A stretch of DNA of 64,000 nucleotides from Marisediminitalea oceani (lineage in GTDB: Bacteria > Pseudomonadota > Gammaproteobacteria > Enterobacterales > Alteromonadaceae): positions 42,762-106,761 of the forward strand of contig NZ_RCUA01000005.1 of the NCBI RefSeq assembly GCF_003731635.1. The letters are read 5' to 3'. Positions within the stretch are counted from its first letter, which is position 1. Every line of letters starts with the position of its first letter. A program made the translations under genes and the position numbers. Under the pieces are notes generated by a model, which saw only the letters and a list, made by a program, of their open reading frames with translations, searched no databases and was not told the DNA's origin. This document shows positions 9,004 through 16,622 of the stretch, piece by piece.

Positions 9004-10236
9004 TTAGTGACAACAGCTGGCCTGGGAAGACTTAGTCATTTTTTGTTGCAGTGCCTGCCAGCCATTTCTAATCATTAAACCACCGAGGAGAACAGCACAC
9101 AGTGCATAGATTGGTGAGATCTCTCCATGTTCGTGGGTTGACTGACCAAGCGCAATCCACGACTGCAGGGAAAACTGATCGACCAGCAGGTTTAAACCAT
9201 AGCCCAGCACTATACTTGCGCTCATTACACTGGTGATATACAGAATGAGAGTTCGTTTACCCATCTCCTTGGCAATCATCCCCATGGTTGAAATATTCGT
9301 GGCCGGGCCAGCCAGTAAAAAAACCAATACGGCACCAGGAGATAATCCAGCACTTAAAAAGCCTACCGCAATAGGCGTAGATGCCGTGGCACAGATGTAC
9401 ATAGGAATACCAATCACTGCCATAACCAGCATGGCCACCAGACCGTCGCCCCAACTGGTAAGAAAGTCGGTGGGTACCCAGGTTTGAATTGCTGCGGCCA
9501 GCGCCAGGCCAATCAACAACCAGACGGTAATATCAATAAGTAGTTTGCCACTGGAAAATTGCCAGATAGCGGCGACTTTGTCTGTAAAGCCAGGTTTATT
9601 TGCAGGTGAGGCTGAGCTGTCTTCGCTGTCGCAGCAAGAAGATGTACTTGCTGGTGTTGCCTTTGCTTTATCAGTGCTGCAGCAGGATGCAGTGCTTACC
9701 GGCTCAGCAGGCTTGCTGCTGCAACAGGATGTCGTTGTTTCTGCTACTTTTGCTTTACTGCTACAGCAGTTTTGGGGGGCTTCGGCCGGTGTGGCAGGGG
9801 CCTCATGGGTGGTCGCTGGTGCTTCTTTATCGAACCATTTCACCATCATTCCGGCGTAGATAGCGCTGACAATGGCGCAAAATGGACGCACTATAGCGAA
9901 CAGCGGGCCAAGCAACGCGTAGGAAACAGACACTGAGTCTACCCCGGTTTCCGGCGTGGAGACCAAAAATGAGACAGTCGCGGGTTTGGAGGCGCCGCTG
10001 CGGCGTAAGCCCACCGCTGCAGGAATAACCCCACATGAACAAAGAGGCAGGGGAGCGCCAATGACTGCCGCTTTACCAACTGCGCCGGTACTGGCACTGC
10101 CCATGTGTTTTTGTAACATGCTGATGGGGACCAGTTCATGCATCAGGCCGGCAACCAGTAGCCCGAGCAATAACCACGGCGCTGACTCCATAAACAGTAA
10201 TAAAAAGTTTTGTGCTAACAGGGCAATATCGCTCAT
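9004..10236 (-). CDS. SO_0444-type Cu/Zn efflux permease
   Basis: A 410-residue integral membrane permease of the ArsP/DUF318 superfamily, closest in type to the SO_0444 Cu/Zn efflux family. About eight to ten membrane spans are visible. The first half has APLPLCSCGVIP (C66, C68), a hallmark of the family. A hydrophilic loop at about 137-215 carries four double-cysteine motifs (157-158, 171-172, 185-186, 201-202), and the protein ends in CCH (408-410), likely metal-capture sites. It overlaps the upstream MerR regulator gene by 4 bp (ATGA), so the two are translationally coupled and under the same metal-responsive promoter. Confidence 0.85.
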   Translation of the reverse strand: MSDIALLAQNFLLLFMESAPWLLLGLLVAGLMHELVPISMLQKHMGSASTGAVGKAAVIGAPLPLCSCGVIPAAVGLRRSGASKPATVSFLVSTPETGVDSVSVSYALLGPLFAIVRPFCAIVSAIYAGMMVKWFDKEAPATTHEAPATPAEAPQNCCSSKAKVAETTTSCCSSKPAEPVSTASCCSTDKAKATPASTSSCCDSEDSSASPANKPGFTDKVAAIWQFSSGKLLIDITVWLLIGLALAAAIQTWVPTDFLTSWGDGLVAMLVMAVIGIPMYICATASTPIAVGFLSAGLSPGAVLVFLLAGPATNISTMGMIAKEMGKRTLILYITSVMSASIVLGYGLNLLVDQFSLQSWIALGQSTHEHGEISPIYALCAVLLGGLMIRNGWQALQQKMTKSSQASCCH

Positions 10237-10655
10237 GATGCCTCCATGGAATCCAGTGCCTGCAGGATAGAGCAGTGCTCAGCACTCTCAGGACCGCCGC
10301 AACAGGCAGTATGCAGTGTTTTTAATGACATACGAATTTTCTCCAGCTCAGCAATCTTTTCATCTAACTCCCTCACTTTGCGTGCCGTGACCTGCTTTAC
10401 CTCTTCACAGGTGTGATCGTCGGGATGCAGACGCAGTTCCAGAAGCTCGCTGATTTCATCAAGGGTAAAGCCAACGGCCTTGGCCCGCTTAATAAATTGC
10501 AGGCGGGCTAAATCGTCAGCAGAAAATAACCGGTAACCGGCATCCGAACGCTGTGATGCCTGTACCAACCCTTTGTTTTCATAAAAGCGTACGGTGTCGA
10601 CAGTCAGCCCGGTGAGTGATGCCAATTGGCCAATTTTGTAATGTTTAGTCTTCAT
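10233..10655 (-). CDS. MerR-family metal regulator, ZntR-like
   Basis: A 140-residue MerR-type regulator. The helix-turn-helix is at about 7-40 (KIGQLASLTGLTVDTVRFYE), followed by a dimerising coiled coil and a metal-binding loop. Candidate ligands are C83, C118, C119 and H127/C128; the Cys positions align with E. coli ZntR C79, C114, C115 and C124 with a constant offset of four. It should activate its own promoter and the downstream permease when zinc (or a similar ion) is high. No ribosome site precedes the ATG, and the predicted transcription start falls at or next to it, so a leaderless message is likely. Assignment to zinc rather than copper rests on motif spacing only. Confidence 0.87.
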   Translation of the reverse strand: MKTKHYKIGQLASLTGLTVDTVRFYENKGLVQASQRSDAGYRLFSADDLARLQFIKRAKAVGFTLDEISELLELRLHPDDHTCEEVKQVTARKVRELDEKIAELEKIRMSLKTLHTACCGGPESAEHCSILQALDSMEAS

Positions 10656-10661
10656 ACTGGT

Positions 10662-10693
10662 AGTTTAAACCCTGGAGTTAGCTCCAGAGTCAA
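10662..10693 (-). promoter_or_regulatory. ZntR-type MerR promoter/operator
   Basis: On the minus strand, -35 TTGACT (10693-10688) and -10 TAAACT (10667-10662) are 20 bp apart, the stretched spacing typical of MerR-family promoters. The spacer carries the dyad CTGGAG-CTAA-CTCCAG, very close to the E. coli zntA operator core. The -10 ends six bases before the regulator ATG. Confidence 0.8.
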
Positions 10694-10713
10694 GCATAGC
10701 AAAAAAATAACCG

Positions 10714-11574
10714 TCATACAGTTGCGGCAACTTCCATGCTGCAGCTGATAAACGCTTGAATGGCGCTGGATGGATTATCTTTACGGGATACCAGATAGGT
10801 AGGGGCATTTGCAATGTCGCTATCTACTGGAGCTATTTTAAGCCCGCTGGTCTGATGCAGCGTCAACAATGAACGGGGCACCATGCCAATTCCCATTCCG
10901 GCGATGACACAGCCAATCATGGTAAAGTGGCTGGGGATCTCTATGACCTTTTCGCAAGTATGCCCGTGCTTTTTAAACCAGGTTTCCAGGCGGTGGCGAT
11001 AGGAGCAGCCTTTCTGATAGCCAACCATGGTCAGCGAGGTCGGTAGCTCATCTATGTCCGGCCAGTCAGCCGGCATAATAAGCACTAATTCTTCATCAAA
11101 ACAGGCCACGCAATGCAAACGGGGATCATCGGGTGGATCGGCAGCCATGACCACATCCAGCTCGCCATCTATCACTTTTTCAATCAGTGGCATGGATGCC
11201 CGGGTAATCAATTCTACCTGCACAGCATGATAATGCTGGTGAAAAGCCGATAGTATGTCGGGTAAGCGCGATGCGGCACTGCTTTCCATAGAGCCCAGGC
11301 GCAGTAAACCCGAAGGCTCTTTCTGGGTTAACTCCGCTATGGCACTTTTGTGTAACTGCAATATCTGATTGGCGTAGTCGAGTAGCCGAAGTCCTGCAGA
11401 GGTAACGGTGAGGCGATTATTGGTGCGCAGGAACAGCTCCACATTGAGTTCCTGTTCGAGTTTTTTGATCCGTGCTGTCACGTTTGAAGGCACGCGATGC
11501 AGTGACTCGGCCGCACGGCTAACACTGTCATGCTCAATGACGGCTTTAAAAACGGTAAGGTCGGCAATATCCAT
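10714..11574 (-). CDS. LysR family transcriptional regulator
   Basis: A 286-residue LysR-type regulator: winged helix-turn-helix at residues 1-60 (LTVFKAVIEHDSVSRAAESLHRVPS and following) and a periplasmic-binding-protein-like effector domain from about 88 to 286. The start is supported by GGAAG seven bases upstream. It is divergent from the DMT transporter at 11703, with two palindromes between them; this is the classic LysR-target layout, so it probably controls that exporter and itself. The effector is unknown. A PtrR/YnfL-like role is possible but not demonstrable. Confidence 0.9.
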   Translation of the reverse strand: MDIADLTVFKAVIEHDSVSRAAESLHRVPSNVTARIKKLEQELNVELFLRTNNRLTVTSAGLRLLDYANQILQLHKSAIAELTQKEPSGLLRLGSMESSAASRLPDILSAFHQHYHAVQVELITRASMPLIEKVIDGELDVVMAADPPDDPRLHCVACFDEELVLIMPADWPDIDELPTSLTMVGYQKGCSYRHRLETWFKKHGHTCEKVIEIPSHFTMIGCVIAGMGIGMVPRSLLTLHQTSGLKIAPVDSDIANAPTYLVSRKDNPSSAIQAFISCSMEVAATV

Positions 11575-11599
11575 CAGTACTTCCAGGTTAAGGCGATGA

Positions 11600-11651
11600 C
11601 TCTTTCATAAATAATGAAAGAGTTGTTCTTCAATATTCATTATAAATGAAT
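11600..11651. promoter_or_regulatory. Two palindromes in the LysR/DMT intergenic region
   Basis: CTCTTTCAT (11600-11608) and ATGAAAGAG (11614-11622) are perfect 9-base arms around five bases. ATTCATT (11635-11641) and AATGAAT (11645-11651) are perfect 7-base arms around three. Their centres are about 32 bp apart, near three helical turns, as expected for LysR recall and activation sites on one face of DNA. Confidence 0.55.
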
Positions 11652-11702
11652 GTTTGGGTAGCTTATACTCATCACTCATAAAATCAACGGGGATCACAAC
11701 AC

Positions 11703-12644
11703 ATGAGTGACACTGGTGCACATTCGCCATCACAACCGATAACAGCAATGCCTATGGCCGGACTGGCGTATGCGCTGTGTGCAGTGATGATTTGGACCGG
11801 ATTTATTTTGGTGTCCAAGGCCGGGGCCTTAGCAGCTCTGGCCACCCCGGATTTGATTATGGTGCGCTTTGGTACCGCGTTTGTATTGTTTTCTCCGTTT
11901 ATCTGGCGACATCGTAACGTGATCTGCCAATGGCGTATGGCGGTGTTGGGTAGTATTGGCGGGCTCGCGTACGCCTTATCGGTGTTTACCGGTTTCGCTC
12001 ATGCACCGGCTACCCATGCGGCGCTGTTACTACCAGGCCTGATGCCCATTATGATTGCGGTATTTGCTTATTTTGTTGCTGGCGAGCGGCATAAATTATC
12101 GTCCTGGCTGGGGATCGCGGTAAGCAGTCTGGGTATAGCTGCATTGTTAATCGAGACGCTGCTGGTTGATAATCGCTTTTGGTTTGGTGATATGAGCTTT
12201 ATTGTTGCCTGTATGTGCTGGGGCGTGTTTACCGTTTTATTGCGGCGCTGGCAGTTTGCCCCATGGCACGCCACGCTGGGGATCATCACGGTAACGACGC
12301 TGTTGTTTACGCCCGTTTATGTATTGTGGCTACCACATAATCTCAGCGAAGCTTCCTGGCAAATGCTGGGGTTACAGGCTTTTTATCAGGGCGTAATGGC
12401 AACTACTATTCAGATGGTCCTGTATGGTCGGGCGGTACACTTAATTGGCGCGACCCGAATGGGCGGCCTGATGGCGTTAGTACCGGTTTTTGCCAGTGTT
12501 CTGGCTGTGCCGTTATTTAACGAGCAATGGACGCCAGGGCTAACCATTGCGTTATTGCTAATCCTTGCCGGTACGCTGATCAGTAATTTTCCGGTTCGGT
12601 TGGTAATCGGGAAGTGGCGCCGAAAGTCATCCTGTACGGCGTAA
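11703..12644 (+). CDS. EamA/DMT family transporter
   Basis: A 313-residue membrane protein with ten predicted spans in two EamA repeats (about 15-145 and 158-300), typical of the drug/metabolite transporter superfamily that exports amino acids or small metabolites. The start ATG follows GGGGA about nine bases upstream. It is divergent from the LysR regulator. The substrate cannot be told from sequence. It is followed by a 450-bp non-coding region of nested hairpins. Confidence 0.88.
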   Translation: MSDTGAHSPSQPITAMPMAGLAYALCAVMIWTGFILVSKAGALAALATPDLIMVRFGTAFVLFSPFIWRHRNVICQWRMAVLGSIGGLAYALSVFTGFAHAPATHAALLLPGLMPIMIAVFAYFVAGERHKLSSWLGIAVSSLGIAALLIETLLVDNRFWFGDMSFIVACMCWGVFTVLLRRWQFAPWHATLGIITVTTLLFTPVYVLWLPHNLSEASWQMLGLQAFYQGVMATTIQMVLYGRAVHLIGATRMGGLMALVPVFASVLAVPLFNEQWTPGLTIALLLILAGTLISNFPVRLVIGKWRRKSSCTA

Positions 12645-12749
12645 TTTTGCGTGCAAATAAATGAAACTAAATGCATGAAAACATGATTACACGTCTTGGA
12701 AGGCTCTTGCCTGCATTGGTGTCATGCCTGGCAATGTAAGATGTTTATA

Positions 12750-13055
12750 GATTGTTGTCGGAGTCGCCGACAGCGACCAGAGGGTGTTGTGCGACACCCT
12801 CTGGACTCCCCGCAGCCCTTATCAGTGAAAAACGTCATCGTCCCTGACAGAACAAACCAGACCATCAATGACGGCACATCCATGTGCCGCATTGACTGAA
12901 TCCTCATCCATGATGATTCTTCTGGTTTGTTATGTCTGTCAGTGACAATGACAACACTGAAGAAGGGCACACAACCTTTCTTTCTCCGATTTAAATTAAT
13001 TAAAGCCTTGTTCAAGAAGAATGCAAAACCACCTTCTTTGGAAGGTGGCTTTTTT
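12750..13055 (+). ncRNA. Candidate structured RNA or folded mobile DNA element
   Basis: Hairpin 1 is TGTCGG (12756-12761) with CCGACA (12767-12772). Hairpin 2 is a perfect 11-bp stem, 12777-12787 with 12794-12804. A large branched structure follows. Its outer stem has paired blocks 12816-12820/12963-12967, 12823-12827/12955-12959, 12834-12842/12944-12952 (one mismatch), 12844-12850/12936-12942 and 12851-12860/12922-12931. Two hairpins sit inside it (12866-12894 and 12898-12919), giving a three-way junction. GGAGTC (12760-12765) can also pair with GACTCC (12804-12809). The + orientation is preferred because an intrinsic terminator ends the segment. No known RNA family is recognised. Confidence 0.45.
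13025..13055. terminator. Bidirectional intrinsic terminator
   Basis: CCACCTTC (13029-13036) and GAAGGTGG (13041-13048) form a perfect 8-bp stem with loop TTTG. Six T follow on the + strand (13050-13055) and an A-run precedes (13025-13028). It can end the + strand structured segment and the minus-strand peptidase message. Confidence 0.85.
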
Positions 13056-13095
13056 AAGTCAGTGAATATTTGTCAGCCTTTATCAGGCTAAGGGC

Positions 13096-14928
13096 TTACC
13101 AGCCACACTGACGGTCTTTATTTTGCTCATCGAGCCAGGTTTTAAGTGGCTGGAAGTAATTAACAATGGTGCTTGCGTCCATTTTATCCGTGCCGGTTAG
13201 CGTTTGTAGTGCTTCCTGCCAGGGTTTACTCTGTCCCATTTCCAGCATGGCATTAAGGGCTTCACCCGCTTCCTCACTGCCATAAATAGAGCAGCGGTTT
13301 AACGGACCTTCATCGCCTGCCACATCACACAACGCCTTATGGAACTGGAATTGCAGTATGTGGGCAAGGAAATAACGGGTGTACGGCACATTGGCCGGAA
13401 CATGATATTTAGCGCCAGGATCAAAGGCGTTAGTATCACGAGCTACCGGCGCCATTACACCCTGATATTTCTCGCGTAAATTCCACCATAGTTCGTTGTA
13501 ATCATCCGGACCGACTTCGCCGGCCATGACTTTCCAGCGCCATTGATCAACCATTAAACCAAACGGAATAAAGGCTATTTTATCCAGCGCTGTTTGTAAC
13601 AGCATGCCGACGTCATTGGAAGGATCGGGGATTTCATCAATCAGACCAATTTCTTTTAAGTACTTTGGCGTAATGGACAGGGCAATGGTATCGCCAATGG
13701 CTTCATGGAAACCATCGTTTGCTGAACCGCGATACAGCAGTGGTTCCTGGTTGTAGGCGCGCTGGTAATAGTTGTGGCCCAGTTCGTGGTGAATTACGTT
13801 AAACTCTTCGCCGGTAATCTGGATACACATCTTAATGCGTAAATCGTCTTTATCGTCAACATTCCAGGCCGAAGCATGGCATTGCACATCGCGATCGGCA
13901 GGTTTGCTGAACTGAGAGCGTTCCCAGAATGTTTCTGGTAATTGTTCAAAGCCCAGTGAGGAGAAGAACGATTCAGCCTGTTTAACCATTTTAATTTCAT
14001 CGTAGCCCTGATCGCGCAATGCACCGGTAACGTCAGGCACTTCCATCGGCTCATCGGGTTTTACTAAATCGTAAATATTGCCCCAGCTCTGCGCCCACAT
14101 ATTGCCCAGCAAATGAGCCGGAATAGGCTTATCCTGCGGCACAATATCTTCACCGTAGTAATCGCCGAGCTCAGCACGGACATGGCAGTGCAGGGCATCA
14201 TACAAGGGCTTCACCTGACCCCATAAGCGGTCCAGTTCAACCGGGAAGTCATCGGCAGGCATATCATATTTGCTGCGCCATAACTCGCTGACATTAGCAA
14301 AGCCCAGTTCTGCCGCACCTTCATTAGCGATAACCACCTGTTCGGCATACAAGTCTTTCATAGGGACAGACACTTCGCGCCAGCCTTGCCAGTATTCCAG
14401 CAGCAGATCGGCTTCGCGGGAAGTCGCCATTTCTGCACTCATATCGACCAGGCCGATACAGTCTCCCTCTGAACGGCAGTACTTGCCTTTACCGTACATG
14501 CCATCGAGCTCAGAGCTTATTTGCGCCAGACGCTCAGATTTCATCGGGCTTGCCGGAGGTGGCATAGTCAGGGAAGTGCGCATGAGATCCAGTTTACGGC
14601 GCAGATCTGCATCTACTTCCACATCATTAAACTCTGCTGCCTGCTTGGCCAGCTCAGATGCACGGTTTGCATAGAGTTCAGAAATATAGGCGTTCACCGT
14701 GGCCGTATCTTCATTGATATTGGTTGCATATAACCACGCGGCCTTGGCTGCCGGTACCTGCATCTTTTCCATTTCACGCTGGGCTGATTCAACAAACATT
14801 GCCGCATCTTCGGCAGTATACATCGGCGTTGTTTCGGTGGTTTCCTGTGGTGGTTCGCTGGCTGGCTGACAACCGCTAAGAGCGGCAACCAGGCCCAGTG
14901 AAACCAAAGAAAGACGGGTCATTTTCAT
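13096..14928 (-). CDS. M2 family peptidyl-dipeptidase (ACE-like lipoprotein)
   Basis: A 610-residue zinc metallopeptidase of family M2 (angiotensin-converting-enzyme-like), releasing dipeptides from peptide C-termini. The N-terminus is a lipoprotein signal with lipobox LSGC (Cys at about residue 20), so it is anchored in the envelope facing the periplasm. The zinc motif HHELGHNYY contains H381, E382 and H385; the third ligand is E409 in GFHEAIGD. Length fits single-domain bacterial ACE. It stands alone with its own terminator and probably feeds on periplasmic peptides. Confidence 0.93.
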   Translation of the reverse strand: MKMTRLSLVSLGLVAALSGCQPASEPPQETTETTPMYTAEDAAMFVESAQREMEKMQVPAAKAAWLYATNINEDTATVNAYISELYANRASELAKQAAEFNDVEVDADLRRKLDLMRTSLTMPPPASPMKSERLAQISSELDGMYGKGKYCRSEGDCIGLVDMSAEMATSREADLLLEYWQGWREVSVPMKDLYAEQVVIANEGAAELGFANVSELWRSKYDMPADDFPVELDRLWGQVKPLYDALHCHVRAELGDYYGEDIVPQDKPIPAHLLGNMWAQSWGNIYDLVKPDEPMEVPDVTGALRDQGYDEIKMVKQAESFFSSLGFEQLPETFWERSQFSKPADRDVQCHASAWNVDDKDDLRIKMCIQITGEEFNVIHHELGHNYYQRAYNQEPLLYRGSANDGFHEAIGDTIALSITPKYLKEIGLIDEIPDPSNDVGMLLQTALDKIAFIPFGLMVDQWRWKVMAGEVGPDDYNELWWNLREKYQGVMAPVARDTNAFDPGAKYHVPANVPYTRYFLAHILQFQFHKALCDVAGDEGPLNRCSIYGSEEAGEALNAMLEMGQSKPWQEALQTLTGTDKMDASTIVNYFQPLKTWLDEQNKDRQCGW

Positions 14929-15227
14929 AATGCTTCTCTCGTTTTGGGAATAACCGCTTAATTGGGGTGACTCCCTTGTTGTTATATTGCAATGATTTGA
15001 GGCTGAAATAGCCGTACTACATAAGGTATGTACCTATTTGAGCACGCTTACCACTGTAATCACATTCCCGGCTAAAGCCAAGTGATACAGGCGGTTAGCA
15101 ATAGCGATAGGGTGTAGTACAGGGATTACAGGATGATATGTAGGGAGTTGTCTAAACAGGCAAAAATGGAAATATGAATAAGGGCAGAAAATATATGCGG
15201 GGTAGGCAGATTACGCGGCAGGCGTCG

Positions 15228-15713
15228 CTATATTCGCTTTAAACAACACTGCTTAAATTTTTTGCCGCTACCACAAAAGCAGGGATCGTTGCGGCCCGTT
15301 TTGAGTAAGCCGGAATCGCTGTGCATGATGCCTGTGGTATAACGCCATTCATTATCTTCCATAACAAAGTCGCTGGTTTCATGCATCAGGTATGGTTTGT
15401 GGTTAACAGCGTAATAGGCTTTAAATTCTACCTGATCGGTAATCGCAGAACTTTGTTGTGCTTCGGCTGAGGGGGGGACTACTGATAAAGCCAACCACTT
15501 GGTTCCAGAAGCACTTTCTTCTAACGCTTGCTCACTTAATGAGGCTCGTTGTTTTTTTGCGTAGGTTTTTAAAATATACGCCCAGTTACTCAGGCAATAT
15601 GCACTAAAGCGAGAGCGCATCAGGGCTTTTGCTGATTCTGCTATTGTTGCCCCGGTATGCTTAGGCTCACAACACTCGCTATAAGGCTTATTACTACAAC
15701 AAAAACACAACAC
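15228..15713 (-). CDS. YchJ family SEC-C motif protein
   Basis: A 161-residue protein of the YchJ/UPF0225 family. It has a SEC-C-like cysteine motif at each end: [13 protein letters not shown] near residue 3-15 and [15 protein letters not shown] near the C-terminus, both expected to bind zinc. The middle is a cystatin-like YchJ M domain. The molecular role is not established; SEC-C motifs often mediate protein contacts. It stands downstream of the SulA-like gene on the same strand with about 50 bp between. Confidence 0.88.
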   Translation of the reverse strand: MLCFCCSNKPYSECCEPKHTGATIAESAKALMRSRFSAYCLSNWAYILKTYAKKQRASLSEQALEESASGTKWLALSVVPPSAEAQQSSAITDQVEFKAYYAVNHKPYLMHETSDFVMEDNEWRYTTGIMHSDSGLLKTGRNDPCFCGSGKKFKQCCLKRI

Positions 15714-15765
15714 CGGCTAATCCTGTTAAATGATAATGCCAGTAGTGTAAGGCGAGACGCCGGTT

Positions 15766-16125
15766 TTACCAAGGGCCTTGCAGGATATTGCCGGCCACCT
15801 TGTCATTTACGGATACCGCCACTAAAGACACTGCATATTGCTCGCACAGTTGTTTAATAGAAACACGCTCTTCTGGCGTCAGAATGAGATCCTCTACATA
15901 AATAGAGCGGCACTGCCCACTGGTAATCAGGCGGCAGATCCAGGCTGGTACTTTTTCCTGGTCTGGTTTCTGTATACGAATGGCGTAGTCGACATCTTTC
16001 TGAAAAGCCACGGAATTTGATAACAAATATGACCAGCCTTTGTGCGCTGGTGCGCGTTTGGCCTCGCGCTGAGGAAATTGCAGGATGTTGCTTTCAGTCT
16101 CAAAAGTTGTGGTTGCCATAGTCAT
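15766..16125 (-). CDS. SulA-like SOS cell-division inhibitor
   Basis: A 119-residue protein resembling the SulA family: a central segment around ICRLITSGQCRSIYVEDLILT parallels the SulA core that binds FtsZ. The start at 16125 (MTMATTTFE) is chosen because AGGGA lies just upstream and two LexA-type operators cover the DNA immediately before it; the longer open frame to 16239 would run through those operators. SOS induction of such a protein would pause division during DNA damage. Identity is weak in the N-terminal half, so SulA function is inferred from both the core and the operator. Confidence 0.72.
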   Translation of the reverse strand: MTMATTTFETESNILQFPQREAKRAPAHKGWSYLLSNSVAFQKDVDYAIRIQKPDQEKVPAWICRLITSGQCRSIYVEDLILTPEERVSIKQLCEQYAVSLVAVSVNDKVAGNILQGPW

Positions 16126-16136
16126 GTTTGTTTTCC

Positions 16137-16167
16137 CTGTTAATATATACAGTGTATGGATATACAG
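16137..16167 (-). promoter_or_regulatory. Two abutting LexA boxes
   Basis: On the minus strand, CTGTATATATTAACAG (16152-16137) fits the CTGT-N8-ACAG LexA consensus perfectly. The block next to it, 16167-16152, reads CTGTATATCCATACAC, one base from consensus, and shares its last base with the first. They lie 12-42 bp upstream of the SulA-like start codon. Confidence 0.85.
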
Positions 16168-16404
16168 TAATACTGTGTAAAACAACATGCAAGAATTTTT
16201 TGCTACTTTTTTAATCGATCTTACCCGATCCTTCGCCAATGGTTACTCAAAGGTGGCGCTGTGGTGTAGATAAAAGGAGGGTTTAAAGATTATGCATGGC
16301 CGAAACGGGTAGCCGCGTTATGCTTAGTTACATTTTACTGATTGCGCTAAGGGCGATTGAACGCTTTACTTTTAGTCAGGGAAAACTAAGAAGAGTCGCA
16401 TTTC

Positions 16405-16593
16405 ATGTTTAACGTTAAACGCGTAATACTGCTGATAGCTTTGCTTATGGGCGCCTTGCTTTGTTATCAGGCAGGCTTTGCTACCGGCATTTTTGTATTG
16501 GTAATTGTGGGTATGCTACTGGAACTGGGTTTTTGGGTTGGCATTTTTAAATGGGAAAAAGCCAGACCACTCAAGCAAGTTTCCAAGCAATAG
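16405..16593 (+). CDS. Small two-span membrane protein, unknown function
   Basis: A 62-residue protein with two hydrophobic segments (about 6-24 and 27-48) joined by a short turn and a basic C-terminus (KWEKARPLKQVSKQ). An AAGAAGAG stretch about nine bases before the ATG can serve as ribosome site. No family is recognised. It stands alone between the divergent SulA-like gene and the convergent GlxA-type regulator. Confidence 0.6.
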   Translation: MFNVKRVILLIALLMGALLCYQAGFATGIFVLVIVGMLLELGFWVGIFKWEKARPLKQVSKQ

Positions 16594-16622
16594 CGCTGTC
16601 TTAAAATTAATAAGGTAACCAC

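Larger units (their letters stand above)
12645..13095. other. Non-coding segment with nested inverted repeats
   Basis: A 451-bp gap between the DMT transporter and the convergent peptidase gene. It holds hairpins at 12756-12772 and 12777-12804, a branched inverted repeat at 12816-12967, and a bidirectional terminator at 13025-13055. Short open frames on both strands run through these repeats but show no coding character. Confidence 0.7.

Noticed and set aside
9545..9863. Two plus-strand frames opposite the permease loop
   Set aside because: Shadows of the Cys-rich low-complexity loop on the other strand.
12696..13015. Open frames on both strands (67 and 97 codons) in the inverted-repeat segment
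   Set aside because: They run straight through hairpin arms, have odd composition and overlap each other; better explained by the structure of the DNA.
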